Source of the DNA: Paenibacillus taichungensis
GTDB taxonomy: Bacteria; Bacillota; Bacilli; Paenibacillales; Paenibacillaceae
Length of the DNA stretch: 64,000 nt
Assembly (NCBI RefSeq): GCF_003287275.1
Contig: NZ_QEVW01000001.1
Span: 372,001 to 436,000 of the forward strand
Direction of reading: 5' to 3'
Shown: positions 17,122 through 26,970 of the stretch, in pieces
Layout of the letters: each line of letters begins with the position of its first letter
How positions within the stretch are numbered: the first letter of the stretch is position 1
Made by a program: the position numbers and the translations under genes
The notes under the pieces: generated by a model
What the model was told of the DNA's origin: nothing
The model's input: the letters and a program-made list of their open reading frames with translations, nothing else
Database searches by the model: none

Positions 17122-19017
17122 ATGAATATTTTTGAACGCGTTGCGGAACATCGGGCAGAGAGTGACCGTTTATCATGGAACGGGACATTTGAAGATTATA
17201 TTGCACTGCTGAGAGAGGATCCGACTCCGGCAATGACGGCTCACGCACGAGTGTACCAGATGATTGAATCGTTTGGCGTGGAGGAAGTTGGGGGGCACAA
17301 ACGGTACAAGTTTTTTGAACAGGAGATCTTTGGGTTGGATCGGTCCATTGAAAAGCTGGTGGAAGAATATTTCCACTCCGCAGCACGCCGTCTGGATGTT
17401 CGTAAACGGATTCTGCTGCTTATGGGTCCGGTAAGTGGAGGTAAGTCCACACTGGTAACGCTGCTGAAACGTGGCCTTGAACAATTCTCCCGTACAGAGA
17501 AGGGGGCTGTATACGCTATTGAAGGATGCCCAATGCATGAGGAGCCCCTGCATCTGATTCCGCTGGAGCTTCGTCCGGAAGTGGAAAAGGAGATCGGTGT
17601 CCGCATTGAGGGCAATCTCTGCCCATCCTGCCAGATGCGTCTTCGGACGGAATATGGCGGTGATATCAGTAAGGTACGAGTAGAACGGGTCATTATTTCC
17701 GAGGATAACCGGGTGGGAATTGGAACATTTAGCCCATCCGATCCTAAATCCCAAGATATTGCCGATCTGACGGGAAGTATCGACTTCTCAACCATTACCG
17801 AATTCGGCTCCGAGTCCGATCCGCGGGCCTATCGTTTTGACGGTGAATTAAACAAGGCCAACCGTGGATTGATGGAATTTCAGGAGATGCTGAAATGTGA
17901 TGAGAAGTTTTTGTGGAACCTGTTGTCGCTGACGCAGGAAGGAAATTTTAAAGCAGGCCGATTTGCCTTGATCAGTGCGGATGAAATGATTGTGGCGCAT
18001 ACGAATGAATCTGAGTACAAATCATTTATCTCCAACAAAAAGAATGAAGCCTTGCAATCCCGGATGATCGTCATGCCGATTCCCTATAACCTGAAGGTCT
18101 CCGAGGAAGAGAAGATTTACGGCAAGCTCATTCAGCAAAGTGATATGAAGCATGTCCATATTGCACCGCATGCACTGCGGACTGCAGCCATTTTCTCCAT
18201 ACTTACCCGCTTGAAAGAAACGAAGAAACAAGGCATGGATCTGGTCAAAAAAATGCGGATGTATGATGGTGAAGAAGTTGAAGGGTACAAAGAAGCCGAT
18301 CTGCGTGAGATGCAAAATGAATATCTGGATGAAGGCATGTCGGGCATTGATCCACGTTATGTCATCAACCGGATATCCAGTGCTTTGATTAAGCAAAACC
18401 TTCAGTGCATTAACGCATTGGATATTCTCCGGGCGATCAAGGATGGTCTGGATCAACATGCTTCGATCTCCAAAGAGGAACGCGAACGTTATCTGAACTT
18501 TATTGCTCTGGCTCGGAAAGAATATGATGAGCTCGCGAAGAAGGAAGTGCAGAAAGCGTTTGTTTACTCGTTCGAAGAGTCGGCCAGAACACTGTTTGAA
18601 AACTATCTCGATAATATCGAGGCATTCTGCAACTGGTCCAAAATACGTGATCCACTGACGGATGAGGAGATGGACCCGGATGAGCGCTTGATGCGTTCAA
18701 TTGAGGAGCAGATCGGTATTTCCGAGAATGCCAAAAAGGCTTTCAGGGAAGAGATATTGATCCGCATCTCGGCTTATTCCCGCAAGGAACGGAAATTCGA
18801 ATACAGCAGTCATGATCGTTTGCGTGAAGCGATTGAAAAGAAATTGTTCGCTGACTTGAAGGATATTGTTAAGATTACAACTTCAACCAAGACACCGGAT
18901 GCGACGCAACTGAAACGAATGAATGAAGTAATTAAACGGTTGATTGAAGAACATGGATATACCGCAGCCAGCGCAAACGAATTGCTCCGTTATGTGGGCA
19001 GTCTGTTAAATCGCTGA
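17122..19017 (+). CDS. prkA: PrkA, AAA+ serine protein kinase/protease of sporulation
   Basis: 631 residues from ATG 17122 (GGGAGG 8 bases upstream), the same length as Bacillus subtilis PrkA; an in-frame extension to 17056 lacks a ribosome-binding site. N-terminal AAA+ domain with Walker A GPVSGGKST at residues 102-110, PrkA-specific stretches such as ISEDNRVGIGTFSPSDPKSQ, and a C-terminal helical PrkA domain ending SANELLRYVGSLLNR. In many bacteria prkA, yhbH and spoVR (E. coli yeaG, yeaH, ycgB) form one operon; here yhbH and spoVR are about 10.6 kb away on the other strand, so the partnership is kept but the operon is split. A very strong terminator follows. Confidence 0.95.
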   Translation: MNIFERVAEHRAESDRLSWNGTFEDYIALLREDPTPAMTAHARVYQMIESFGVEEVGGHKRYKFFEQEIFGLDRSIEKLVEEYFHSAARRLDVRKRILLLMGPVSGGKSTLVTLLKRGLEQFSRTEKGAVYAIEGCPMHEEPLHLIPLELRPEVEKEIGVRIEGNLCPSCQMRLRTEYGGDISKVRVERVIISEDNRVGIGTFSPSDPKSQDIADLTGSIDFSTITEFGSESDPRAYRFDGELNKANRGLMEFQEMLKCDEKFLWNLLSLTQEGNFKAGRFALISADEMIVAHTNESEYKSFISNKKNEALQSRMIVMPIPYNLKVSEEEKIYGKLIQQSDMKHVHIAPHALRTAAIFSILTRLKETKKQGMDLVKKMRMYDGEEVEGYKEADLREMQNEYLDEGMSGIDPRYVINRISSALIKQNLQCINALDILRAIKDGLDQHASISKEERERYLNFIALARKEYDELAKKEVQKAFVYSFEESARTLFENYLDNIEAFCNWSKIRDPLTDEEMDPDERLMRSIEEQIGISENAKKAFREEILIRISAYSRKERKFEYSSHDRLREAIEKKLFADLKDIVKITTSTKTPDATQLKRMNEVIKRLIEEHGYTAASANELLRYVGSLLNR

Positions 19018-19043
19018 TTTGCAACGAACCATTCCGAATCAGG

Positions 19044-19095
19044 CTCCTGACGCCTGCTGTGAGGCTCCTTCACAGCAGGGTCAGGGGTCTTTTTA
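19044..19095 (+). terminator. Terminator of prkA
   Basis: Nested stem: CTCCTGAC pairs with GTCAGGGG and CCTGCTGTGA with TCACAGCAGG around GGCTCCT, followed by TCTTTTTAT. Confidence 0.85.
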
Positions 19096-19263
19096 TATTG
19101 GCAGATGTACAATTTGGACTACTAAACTGACAAAGAAGGTCAATTTGATGACAAATTAGTTCTAATGGTATATGTAAAATTAGGTCATTTAGTCTATAAT
19201 CGGTAAACAGATATTTACAATTTAATATTTTTTGTGGTTATTAAGGAGCTGACAGAACTAGTT

Positions 19264-20268
19264 ATGAGTATTGCTGTAGCAAGACAACAACAACTTGATT
19301 ATATTGGATTGACCGCCGAAGATTTGCAATTGCTTGCTGATCATCGATCTGCTTTTGAGAAAGTCGTGGACGAAGTGGTAGATCACTTCTACAATCATGT
19401 GGGCAATTATCCGAATTTGGTCGATCTGATTGCCCGCTTCTCTTCCATTGACCGTTTGAAGGAGACACAAAAGCTATACTGGTTATCCATGGCCGATGGT
19501 GTAGTTGATGATGCATACATTGAACAACGCATTGCGATCGGACTGGTTCATTCTCGCATTGGTTTGTCGGAAGATTATTATCTGGGCACTTATATGGTGT
19601 ACCTCGATATTGCGACAAGCATATTCCAGCAAGTCATTCCTGAACGCTGGCATCTGGTCATCCAGGCCCTCAGTAAAATGTTCAACCTCGATTCACAGCT
19701 TGTACTGGAGGCTTACGAGAAGAAGGAAAAGGAGAAATTAAATCAACTTGCTGAAGATCAGCAGCACACGTTGCTGGCGATCACACAGATTACCCAGCAG
19801 CTGACAGGCATGATTAGTGAATTAAATGAAAATGCTCAGGCTATTTCGGATGTAGCTAGGGAAACGGCTGCCTCTCAGGATCAGGCCAATGGACTGTTGG
19901 AAGAGCTGACCAAGGAGATTCATCAGATTGGCAAAATGGGTGAGATCATTCGTGAAATCTCGGATCAGAGCCATCTCGTGGGCTTGAATGCCGCCATTGA
20001 AGCTGCGCATGCAGGAGAATTCGGCCGGGGATTCGAGGTGGTTGCCAGTGAGGTTCGCAAGCTTGCAGCTAGTTCGCGTGAGGCCCAAGGGAAAATCCAG
20101 TCGAACCTGGCCCAAATTATGAAGAAGCTGGGCAGTGTGCAACAGGAGTCGGAGCATACCGCTTCGGGAGCAAGGCGTCAGGCATCCCGTTCAGAAGAGC
20201 TTGCGGTTTTTGCTACCACTATGGAGAAACTGGCACTTGATCTAAGGAAATTGGATCATCAAGATTAG
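19264..20268 (+). CDS. hemAT: HemAT-like globin-coupled soluble sensor with short chemotaxis signalling domain
   Basis: About 334 residues from ATG 19264. N-terminal sensor globin: [26 protein letters not shown], and the proximal-helix motif [19 protein letters not shown] with His96 as predicted heme ligand. C-terminal MCP signalling hairpin with the conserved tip region [20 protein letters not shown]. There are no membrane segments. It is about 100 residues shorter than Bacillus subtilis HemAT because the coiled coil is short. Start choice is difficult: AAGGAG at 19243-19248 is 15 bases from ATG 19264, while GTG 19234 has no upstream site. Likely role: oxygen or gas sensing; whether it feeds CheA or another partner is open. 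Confidence 0.87.
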   Translation: MSIAVARQQQLDYIGLTAEDLQLLADHRSAFEKVVDEVVDHFYNHVGNYPNLVDLIARFSSIDRLKETQKLYWLSMADGVVDDAYIEQRIAIGLVHSRIGLSEDYYLGTYMVYLDIATSIFQQVIPERWHLVIQALSKMFNLDSQLVLEAYEKKEKEKLNQLAEDQQHTLLAITQITQQLTGMISELNENAQAISDVARETAASQDQANGLLEELTKEIHQIGKMGEIIREISDQSHLVGLNAAIEAAHAGEFGRGFEVVASEVRKLAASSREAQGKIQSNLAQIMKKLGSVQQESEHTASGARRQASRSEELAVFATTMEKLALDLRKLDHQD

Positions 20269-20397
20269 TCGGTAATACCGGCCGGAAGCTGTGATACCGT
20301 TTCTGGCTGTTTTAAGCTATAATGGGTAGACAAACCTGCCGATGTTATAGTGAATGCAGCCGGAGACAGGGGATTTGAAAGAGGTTGAGGTGATCAG

Positions 20398-21402
20398 GTG
20401 GCTTCTATCCATGATGTGGCCAAAGAGGCGGGCGTATCTGTTGCAACCGTTTCCAAAGTGCTGAACGATTATCCCGATGTAAGTGACAAAACTCGCAAAA
20501 AAGTCAATATAGCCATCGAACTATTGAAATATCAACCAAATGTGGTTGCACGTGGACTTGTTAAACGCCGTTCTTGGACGGTAGGTGTATTGTTGACGGT
20601 TCCTTTTACCAATCCGTTTGTATCGGAGCTGCTTGAAGGAATCAAAACAGCGCTGGAAAACAGCGGATACGATCTTGTTCGCTTATCTACACGTTTTGAT
20701 GATCCGACATACTCGTTTATTAAGCATTGCCGCAGCCGAAATGTGGATGGTGTTGTTGTATTCGGAGAAGGAAGAGACAACAAGAGCCTTCAGGAATTGG
20801 TTACTGCGGAGATTCCGACGATGTTCATTGATACCGACTTGTTTGGCAAGCGGGCAGGATACATAACGACGGATAATGCAAATGCCATTGCCATGAGTGT
20901 GAAGCATTTGCATGAACTGGGTCACCAGAAAATTGCTTATATTTCAGGTACACTTGGGCCTGCTGTAGCGAATCTTCGACTGGATGGATATCGGGAAGGC
21001 TTGCGTGTCTGCGGCATTCCGTATTCAACAGTTTACCTGGAGGTCTGTGACTATTCTTTCGATGGTGGCAGTAAGGCAGCTCGCCGATTGCTTGCATTGA
21101 AGGAACAGCCTACAGGGATTGTCTGTGCTTCAGATATGTCTGCTTTCGGTGCGATCCACGAAATTGAGAAGCATGGTTTACGGGTGCCGGAGGATGTATC
21201 TGTAGTTGGATTTGATAACACATATTATGCAGAAGTGTTCAAACCGGGGTTGACCACGATTAATCAAAATATTCATTCCATTGGGATCAAGTCCATTGAA
21301 TATCTGATCGCCATGATTGAAAATCCTGCTTATACTCCACCAGTCATAACAGAGCCATCCAATCTGGTGATTCGTCAAACGACTGCACCTGCGCAAGCGT
21401 AA
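20398..21402 (+). CDS. LacI-family regulator next to the YesN/YesM-binding protein set
   Basis: 334 residues, GTG start at 20398 behind GAGGTGATCAG. LacI helix-turn-helix ASIHDVAKEAGVSVATVSKVL, then an effector-binding domain with IVCASDMSAFGAIHEIEKHG and DVSVVGFDNTYYAEVFKPGL. A terminator closes the gene, so it is its own unit, followed after 230 bases by a YesN-type regulator, a YesM-type kinase and a sugar-binding lipoprotein. It probably responds to the same carbohydrate. The candidate site at 21568-21581 could be its operator or a CcpA site. Confidence 0.9.
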   Translation: MASIHDVAKEAGVSVATVSKVLNDYPDVSDKTRKKVNIAIELLKYQPNVVARGLVKRRSWTVGVLLTVPFTNPFVSELLEGIKTALENSGYDLVRLSTRFDDPTYSFIKHCRSRNVDGVVVFGEGRDNKSLQELVTAEIPTMFIDTDLFGKRAGYITTDNANAIAMSVKHLHELGHQKIAYISGTLGPAVANLRLDGYREGLRVCGIPYSTVYLEVCDYSFDGGSKAARRLLALKEQPTGIVCASDMSAFGAIHEIEKHGLRVPEDVSVVGFDNTYYAEVFKPGLTTINQNIHSIGIKSIEYLIAMIENPAYTPPVITEPSNLVIRQTTAPAQA

Positions 21403-21415
21403 AGGTCTTCAAACC

Positions 21416-21442
21416 AGCACAGCCTAGGGGCTGTGCTTTTTT
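21416..21442 (+). terminator. Terminator of second LacI gene
   Basis: AGCACAGCC, TAGG loop, GGCTGTGCT, then TTTTTT: compact 9-bp stem with perfect T-run. Confidence 0.9.
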
Positions 21443-21567
21443 GGTATGCCATTTCTATTTAAGAAATAACGGATATCAGAAGTTATTGTGCATATCTGGC
21501 AGGAATAGCTGTTGACTTTTTGCACCACTAACCTTAACAATAAAAGGCATAATAATACAAATTTTAA

Positions 21568-21581
21568 TGTAATCGCTTTCT
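21568..21581 (+). promoter_or_regulatory. Candidate cre / LacI-family operator upstream of yesN-like gene
   Basis: TGTAATCGCTTTCT fits the CcpA consensus TGWNANCGNTNWCA at all fixed positions but the last. It lies 53 bases before the response-regulator start, between it and a LacI-family gene, so it may bind CcpA or the neighbouring LacI protein. Confidence 0.45.
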
Positions 21582-21633
21582 TTTTGCTGATGAATATAAG
21601 AATACTGGCAATTATCATTCAGAGGGACGGGTG

Positions 21634-23256
21634 ATGGGCATGCATCGGGTACTGTTGGTTGATGATGAAGTGTACGCACGCAAAGGACTTCGAAAACTGA
21701 TTCGCTGGGAAGCATGCGGGTTCGAAGTGGCTGGAGAGGCGAATGATGGGGATGAGGCTTGGGCACAGATTGAACAGCTGCATCCTGACGTCGTCATTAC
21801 GGACATACGCATGCCGGAGACGGATGGACTGGAATTGATTCGGCGCACGGTTGAGCGTGATGGGCAGGTTCTAACCAAGGTCAATCAGCCCTATTTTGTC
21901 ATCGTGAGCGGATATAATGATTTTGCTTACGCCCAGCAGGCCGTGAGGTACGGGGTACAGGATTATATTTTGAAGCCAATTGATGAGATTGAACTGGAAG
22001 GCACTTTACGCAAGCTGGCGGAGGAGTTGAATCGGCGCAAACATGCTGAACAAACCAGACTTGAGCAGGAATACGGCAGATTACTTAATCAGTTTATTTA
22101 TGGCGAATCGGATTCGAAAACGGTTGAACAGTGGACTGAATTGACGGATACACGGACTGGCGACGCGCTGGCATATCTGCTGTTTGAGAACAACACATCA
22201 CATTTCTGGGTTTCGGATACGATTCAAGAGGAGGGGCCAAGAGCCGGAAAGGAGGAGAATTTTGTCCGAATTGTGCAGTCTGTTCTTGGGAAGATGTATG
22301 AAAATCGCCTGTATTTGCATGTAAAAGAGCACGGTGAACGTGTTGGAGTTCTGTTAACTGCGGAACATCTACGCCCCTATTCCATGAATCTTCAAGCGGT
22401 GGCCGGGCAAATGCAATCTTGCTTCGCCGAAATGAGCTATAGCTCTGTAAGTATATATATCGGGAAGGTTTGTTATGAACCTTTTCTCATTGGACATGCC
22501 TATCAGACTGCACTAAAGGCGGTTTCCTATAAATTCATTTCAGAGAAGAGCGGGATCGTCCTGTACGATGACATACAGCATGAGACTGTACAGTGGGTGC
22601 ATACCGATCATGAAAAGGAGCAGGAACTTCTGACACTTATGGAGGAGCAACGTGTTCAGACGTTGGAGCATGCAGTGAGCGAATGGTTCACCGGTATGAG
22701 AACGGCCAATTACGCTCCTGTTGCAGTGACGTCAGCGATCCACCAACTGATCTCAGCTGTACTATCAATTCTGAAATCGGCTGAAGCGAATGTAAAAGAG
22801 ATACCTTCGTTCAAACCAATTCTGGCATGGCAAGCGGAGCGGGGAACATTGGCTGAGGCCAGGCAGCTGTTGACGATGTTCATGGTGGATTCAGCACGGA
22901 AGTTGGCGGAACAACGTCAGTACAATCACAGGGGTGCCATGACAAAAATCAAACATTATATTGAAGCCAACTACAGTAGCAATATCAGTTTGAGAAGTAT
23001 TGCCTCCGAATTTTACATGAATCCGGTCTATTTGGGGCAGCGCTTCCGCAAGGTGTATGGAATGTATTTCAACGACTTCCTGCTTCAGCTTCGGACGGAG
23101 GAAGCCAAGAAGCTGCTGCGTCAGACGGATATGCGAGTATATGAAATTGCCGAGAGGGTTGGGTTCGGAAGCAGTGACTATTTCGCGACTCAATTTGAGA
23201 AAACGGAATCATGTTCTCCTACGGAATATCGAAATCGTATCCTGGATGAAGGGTAG
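21634..23256 (+). CDS. YesN-type response regulator (receiver plus AraC HTH)
   Basis: About 540 residues, ATG 21634 with AGAGGGA 6 bases upstream (GTG 21631 and ATG 21640 are in frame too). N-terminal receiver: VLLVDDE, phospho-acceptor Asp in VVITDIRMPETDG, Lys in DYILKP. A long middle region without clear motif, then a C-terminal AraC helix-turn-helix pair: SNISLRSIASEFYMNPVYLG and VYEIAERVGFGSSDYFATQF. Its stop lies 11 bases before the kinase start and inside the kinase's ribosome-binding site. Such pairs in Paenibacillus switch on carbohydrate transporter genes in response to extracellular sugars. Confidence 0.93.
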   Translation: MGMHRVLLVDDEVYARKGLRKLIRWEACGFEVAGEANDGDEAWAQIEQLHPDVVITDIRMPETDGLELIRRTVERDGQVLTKVNQPYFVIVSGYNDFAYAQQAVRYGVQDYILKPIDEIELEGTLRKLAEELNRRKHAEQTRLEQEYGRLLNQFIYGESDSKTVEQWTELTDTRTGDALAYLLFENNTSHFWVSDTIQEEGPRAGKEENFVRIVQSVLGKMYENRLYLHVKEHGERVGVLLTAEHLRPYSMNLQAVAGQMQSCFAEMSYSSVSIYIGKVCYEPFLIGHAYQTALKAVSYKFISEKSGIVLYDDIQHETVQWVHTDHEKEQELLTLMEEQRVQTLEHAVSEWFTGMRTANYAPVAVTSAIHQLISAVLSILKSAEANVKEIPSFKPILAWQAERGTLAEARQLLTMFMVDSARKLAEQRQYNHRGAMTKIKHYIEANYSSNISLRSIASEFYMNPVYLGQRFRKVYGMYFNDFLLQLRTEEAKKLLRQTDMRVYEIAERVGFGSSDYFATQFEKTESCSPTEYRNRILDEG

Positions 23257-23267
23257 GAGATGATGTT

Positions 23268-25016
23268 TTGAAGCTCAACTTTTTTAATAATATCCGCTTA
23301 CGCGATAAAATGCTCATCTTATATCTCTTCTTTGTACTCGTACCGGTTATCCTGACTAATGTTATTTTCTATCAGGTGACTATAGCGAACGTAAAATCCC
23401 AGCGAATGGCTGATCTTTCCAAAGGAATGGAACAGATTCGAAGTCAATTTATGGGGGAAATTCGCAATGCGGCCGATTTTTCCTCAAGTTTTTATACGGA
23501 TAGCATATTAAATAACATGCTGGATGCGATTTACACAAATCCGGTTCAATATATCGAAGCCTACGATTCCTATCTTCGCAAAATCCTGAATACCTATTAC
23601 TCGGGCTACCGCTCACTCCAAGGATTGACGATATATGTGGATAACGAAAGTGTACTTCCTTCGGGGGGAGTTGAGTTTCTGACCGAAGAGGTTCGACAGT
23701 CCGAGCCATACAGGATGCTGACAAATAGTGAACACTCCGCACCCATTCTGATGAGATCCGGCCCTGAAGGGAATCGGCAGACGTTCAGCATTTTACGCAA
23801 ACTCAATTATTATGAAGCTCTGCCCGGATGGAAGGAAAAGTTCGTACGACTGGATCTGAAGCCGTCGACGATTCGCCAGATTTTCACCAACCTTAACGTA
23901 CAGGGTAACCTCTATCTGATTAATCCGGCTGGACAAATAGATTACTCGACGGATTCTGGTATCCCATGGACGAGTCAACTCGTGAATTATAGCGATGTCA
24001 TGAATCAACTAACTAAGAAAGAGTTTGAAATGGCCTATCCATTGTCCGGTGAAATGGAGGGATGGAAAATCAATGGGGTGTTCGATGAATCTGAGATTTA
24101 CAAGGAATTGGGCAAATCCAGTCACCTCGTCGTTGTACTGGCTTGTATTAATCTGATTCTGCCTACCTGGATCATTATCTGGATGACACGCACAATCCAC
24201 GTGAGGCTGGCACGAATATTGAAACACATGGAAAAAGTGAAGCATCAGCGATTTGAACCGATCAGACAGCCGGAATCGACGGACGAGATTGGGCAGCTGA
24301 CAGCCGAATTCAATCGCATGACGATGACGATCCATCGTTTGATTAACGACGTCTACGTGGCAGACATTCAACATAAAAATTTGGAGTTGCAGCGGCGGCA
24401 TGCCCAATTAAATGCACTGCAGAGCCAAATTAATCCACACTTTTTGTTCAACGCGCTGGAGACCATCCGCATGCGCAGTCTTATGAAAGATGAGGATGAG
24501 ACGGCACGAATTATTTATCATATGGCTAAAATTTTTCGAAATGCCTTAACCTGGAATCAGGATAAAGTCAGCATACGGGAAGAATTGGAGTACGTAACCT
24601 GCTTTCTTGAAATCCAGAAATACCGTTTTGGTCACAAACTGAATTATACGATTGATCTGGACCCAGAGGCTGCGAATTGTTCCATTCCCAAGATGACATT
24701 GTTGCCTTTTGTTGAAAATGCCAGCATTCATGGCATCGAACCACTGAAGGAAGGTGGAGAGATTCGACTTCGTATTCGGCGAATAGGTACAGAACTGATC
24801 TGTGAGGTGGAGGATTCCGGGGCAGGTATGACAGATGACAAAAGAAAGCAGCTGCTCTCATACGTGGAAACGGAAGACTCAATGGGTGATCGTGTAGGTG
24901 TGCAGAATGTCATCTATCGTCTGAAACTGATCTACGATAGCCGATTCCATATTCAAATCGAGAGCGCTCCTAGGGAAGGTACACGTGTGGAAATTGGTTT
25001 ACCGCTTGAAGAATAA
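23268..25016 (+). CDS. YesM-type sensor histidine kinase
   Basis: 582 residues; TTG start at 23268 with TAGGAG 9 bases upstream. Membrane segment one at about residues 15-38 (MLILYLFFVLVPVILTNVIF), an extracellular sensor of about 240 residues, segment two at about 286-306 (HLVVVLACINLILPTWIIIW), HAMP linker, then the LytS/YesM His-kinase domain with phospho-acceptor motif SQINPHFLFNALETIRMR and an ATPase domain with LLPFVENASIHGIEP and CEVEDSGAGM. It phosphorylates the upstream YesN-like regulator. The downstream binding protein may present sugar to the sensor domain. Confidence 0.93.
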   Translation: MKLNFFNNIRLRDKMLILYLFFVLVPVILTNVIFYQVTIANVKSQRMADLSKGMEQIRSQFMGEIRNAADFSSSFYTDSILNNMLDAIYTNPVQYIEAYDSYLRKILNTYYSGYRSLQGLTIYVDNESVLPSGGVEFLTEEVRQSEPYRMLTNSEHSAPILMRSGPEGNRQTFSILRKLNYYEALPGWKEKFVRLDLKPSTIRQIFTNLNVQGNLYLINPAGQIDYSTDSGIPWTSQLVNYSDVMNQLTKKEFEMAYPLSGEMEGWKINGVFDESEIYKELGKSSHLVVVLACINLILPTWIIIWMTRTIHVRLARILKHMEKVKHQRFEPIRQPESTDEIGQLTAEFNRMTMTIHRLINDVYVADIQHKNLELQRRHAQLNALQSQINPHFLFNALETIRMRSLMKDEDETARIIYHMAKIFRNALTWNQDKVSIREELEYVTCFLEIQKYRFGHKLNYTIDLDPEAANCSIPKMTLLPFVENASIHGIEPLKEGGEIRLRIRRIGTELICEVEDSGAGMTDDKRKQLLSYVETEDSMGDRVGVQNVIYRLKLIYDSRFHIQIESAPREGTRVEIGLPLEE

Positions 25017-25143
25017 TAAAAATCGGCAAAGCATCAAACATTCTAATGCAAAAAACTATAGTTTATCCGGTAAACAAAGTTTGTCTTCAGCCTTATAATG
25101 AAAGTGCTTACATTAGTGTGGGGAGAAAGAGGGTGCGTACCTA

Positions 25144-26817
25144 TTGGTTAACCACATACTGAAGCGCTGGCTGCCGGCAGTATTAGCTTTGACCATGGTA
25201 ACGGCGTGTTCTTTTGGAGGAAGTGAGATTAAACCGGAAGCGGGAGCAGGGGGAGACGGCAAAGAAAGCACAGATAAAGTGACATTCACGTATTTTAAAG
25301 CAGGTTCTGGCAAGGACATCAACACAAACGAAACTACAATAGGCAAAAAACTGGAAGAACAAACCGGGGTTAATTTCAAAATTGAATACCTCGTTGGTGA
25401 TATTAATACCAAAATCGGAACGATGATTGCGAGCAACAAGTACCCGGATGTGATGGTACCGGATGGGGCTATTGATAAAATCGTGGATGCGGGTGCATTT
25501 ATTCCGCTCAACGATCTGATTGATCAGTATGGCCCAAACATTAAACGGGTGTACGAGCCGTACTATAATCTGATGAAAGAAGAAGACGGCAACATTTATT
25601 TTTTGCCCATGAGCGCAGTGGTTGGAGAATATCTGCCTAATCCGAATGTGGATCAAGGTGCCTTCTGGGTACAGCGTCGTGTATTGAAGGAGGCTGGATA
25701 TCCAAAGATCACCACACTGGATGAATACATGGATCTGATTAAACAATACGCTGACAAGCACAAAAATGAAGGATTAACTGGGTTTCTGTCACTGACGTAT
25801 GATGATAAATTTTTTACAATTACCAACCCGGCCATGCATCTTGCAGGCTATCCGAATGATGGAGCCATCATGGTGGATATGCAGACACAGAAAGCGAGGG
25901 ACTATGGAGCAACCGCTGAGACCAAACGATGGATGCAGAAGCTGAATGAAATGAATTCATTCGGGCTGTTCGATAAGTCCTCCTTTGTTGATAATTATGA
26001 CCAGTATCTTGCGAAAGTGACCAGTGGGAAAGTGCTTGGGTTCTTTGATTATGCTTGGCAGGTAGGGCAGGAAATGAACAATCTGAAGGAAGCAGGCAAC
26101 GACGATTTGCGATATATGGCACTGCCTATTGTATACGACGCAAATACTAAGGATCAGTATACTGATCCACCAAGCTTTGTGAATAACCGTGGGATTGGCA
26201 TTACCGTAAGCGCGGAAGATCCAGTTCGTATTATTCAATATTTCGATAACCTGTTAACGGATGAGAATCAGATTCTGTCCAACTGGGGCATCGAAGGAGA
26301 GACCTACGAAGTGGATGACAAGGGGCGGTTTACTCGCTCACCAGAAATGATTCGGAAAACAGATTCAGATGAGTTCCGTCAATCATTCGGATTCAAATAT
26401 TTTGAGTACAGCTGGCCGCGTTACGGTAATGGTTCGACTCTTCCTGACGGTAACTCTGTCGGTGTAGAACGACAACCCGAAGTTGCCCAGTTCTCCTATT
26501 CGGATGGAGATAAGCTCATTCTGGAGAAGTATGACGTGGAGACGTTCTCCCAGCTGTTTGCTGCGCCGGATGAACGTCCATGGTACCCGGCTTGGAGCAT
26601 TGCTTTTGATCAAGGCTCACCAGCCCATATCTATGGGCAGAAACGCACGGAGTTGCAAAAGAAATATGTACCCAAACTGGTTCTCTCCAGTCCAGCTGAT
26701 TTTAACAAGGTCTGGGATGAATATGTGAGGGAATTCAACAAGCTTGATGTAAAGGGCTACGAGCAGACGATGACCGAAGAAGTTCGCAAGAAGGCAAAAC
26801 TGGTCCAAGGAGAATAA
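25144..26817 (+). CDS. Sugar-binding lipoprotein without adjacent permeases
   Basis: 557 residues from TTG 25144 (AGAAAGAGGGTG upstream). Lipoprotein signal with lipobox TMVTAC, Cys22. The mature part (KYPDVMVPDGAIDKIVDAGA, DEYMDLIKQYADKH) is typical of the LplA family of oligosaccharide-binding proteins. A TATAAT at 25095-25100 lies upstream but with a poor -35. Unlike the first binding protein in this window, no LplB/LplC permease genes follow: the next gene encodes a c-di-GMP protein. It could serve a remote permease pair or act as a sugar-sensing partner of the YesM kinase. Confidence 0.9.
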   Translation: MVNHILKRWLPAVLALTMVTACSFGGSEIKPEAGAGGDGKESTDKVTFTYFKAGSGKDINTNETTIGKKLEEQTGVNFKIEYLVGDINTKIGTMIASNKYPDVMVPDGAIDKIVDAGAFIPLNDLIDQYGPNIKRVYEPYYNLMKEEDGNIYFLPMSAVVGEYLPNPNVDQGAFWVQRRVLKEAGYPKITTLDEYMDLIKQYADKHKNEGLTGFLSLTYDDKFFTITNPAMHLAGYPNDGAIMVDMQTQKARDYGATAETKRWMQKLNEMNSFGLFDKSSFVDNYDQYLAKVTSGKVLGFFDYAWQVGQEMNNLKEAGNDDLRYMALPIVYDANTKDQYTDPPSFVNNRGIGITVSAEDPVRIIQYFDNLLTDENQILSNWGIEGETYEVDDKGRFTRSPEMIRKTDSDEFRQSFGFKYFEYSWPRYGNGSTLPDGNSVGVERQPEVAQFSYSDGDKLILEKYDVETFSQLFAAPDERPWYPAWSIAFDQGSPAHIYGQKRTELQKKYVPKLVLSSPADFNKVWDEYVREFNKLDVKGYEQTMTEEVRKKAKLVQGE

Positions 26818-26917
26818 GGTGGCGAGGAAAGGATGCAGGCAGGGATAAACGCCTGTAAGGCGCATGGTGGATGGGAATTTGACGATATTAAACATTCGTT
26901 TTATCTGGAAAAAAGTG

Positions 26918-26946
26918 TTGATTTTCACACCTGGGACGTTTAGACT
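26918..26946 (+). promoter_or_regulatory. Promoter for the MHYT-GGDEF-EAL gene
   Basis: TTGATT (26918-26923), 17-base spacer, TAGACT (26941-26946): each matches 4/6. It would start an approximately 165-base leader. Confidence 0.5.
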
Positions 26947-26970
26947 ATATACATCAATATTAACGGGTTA

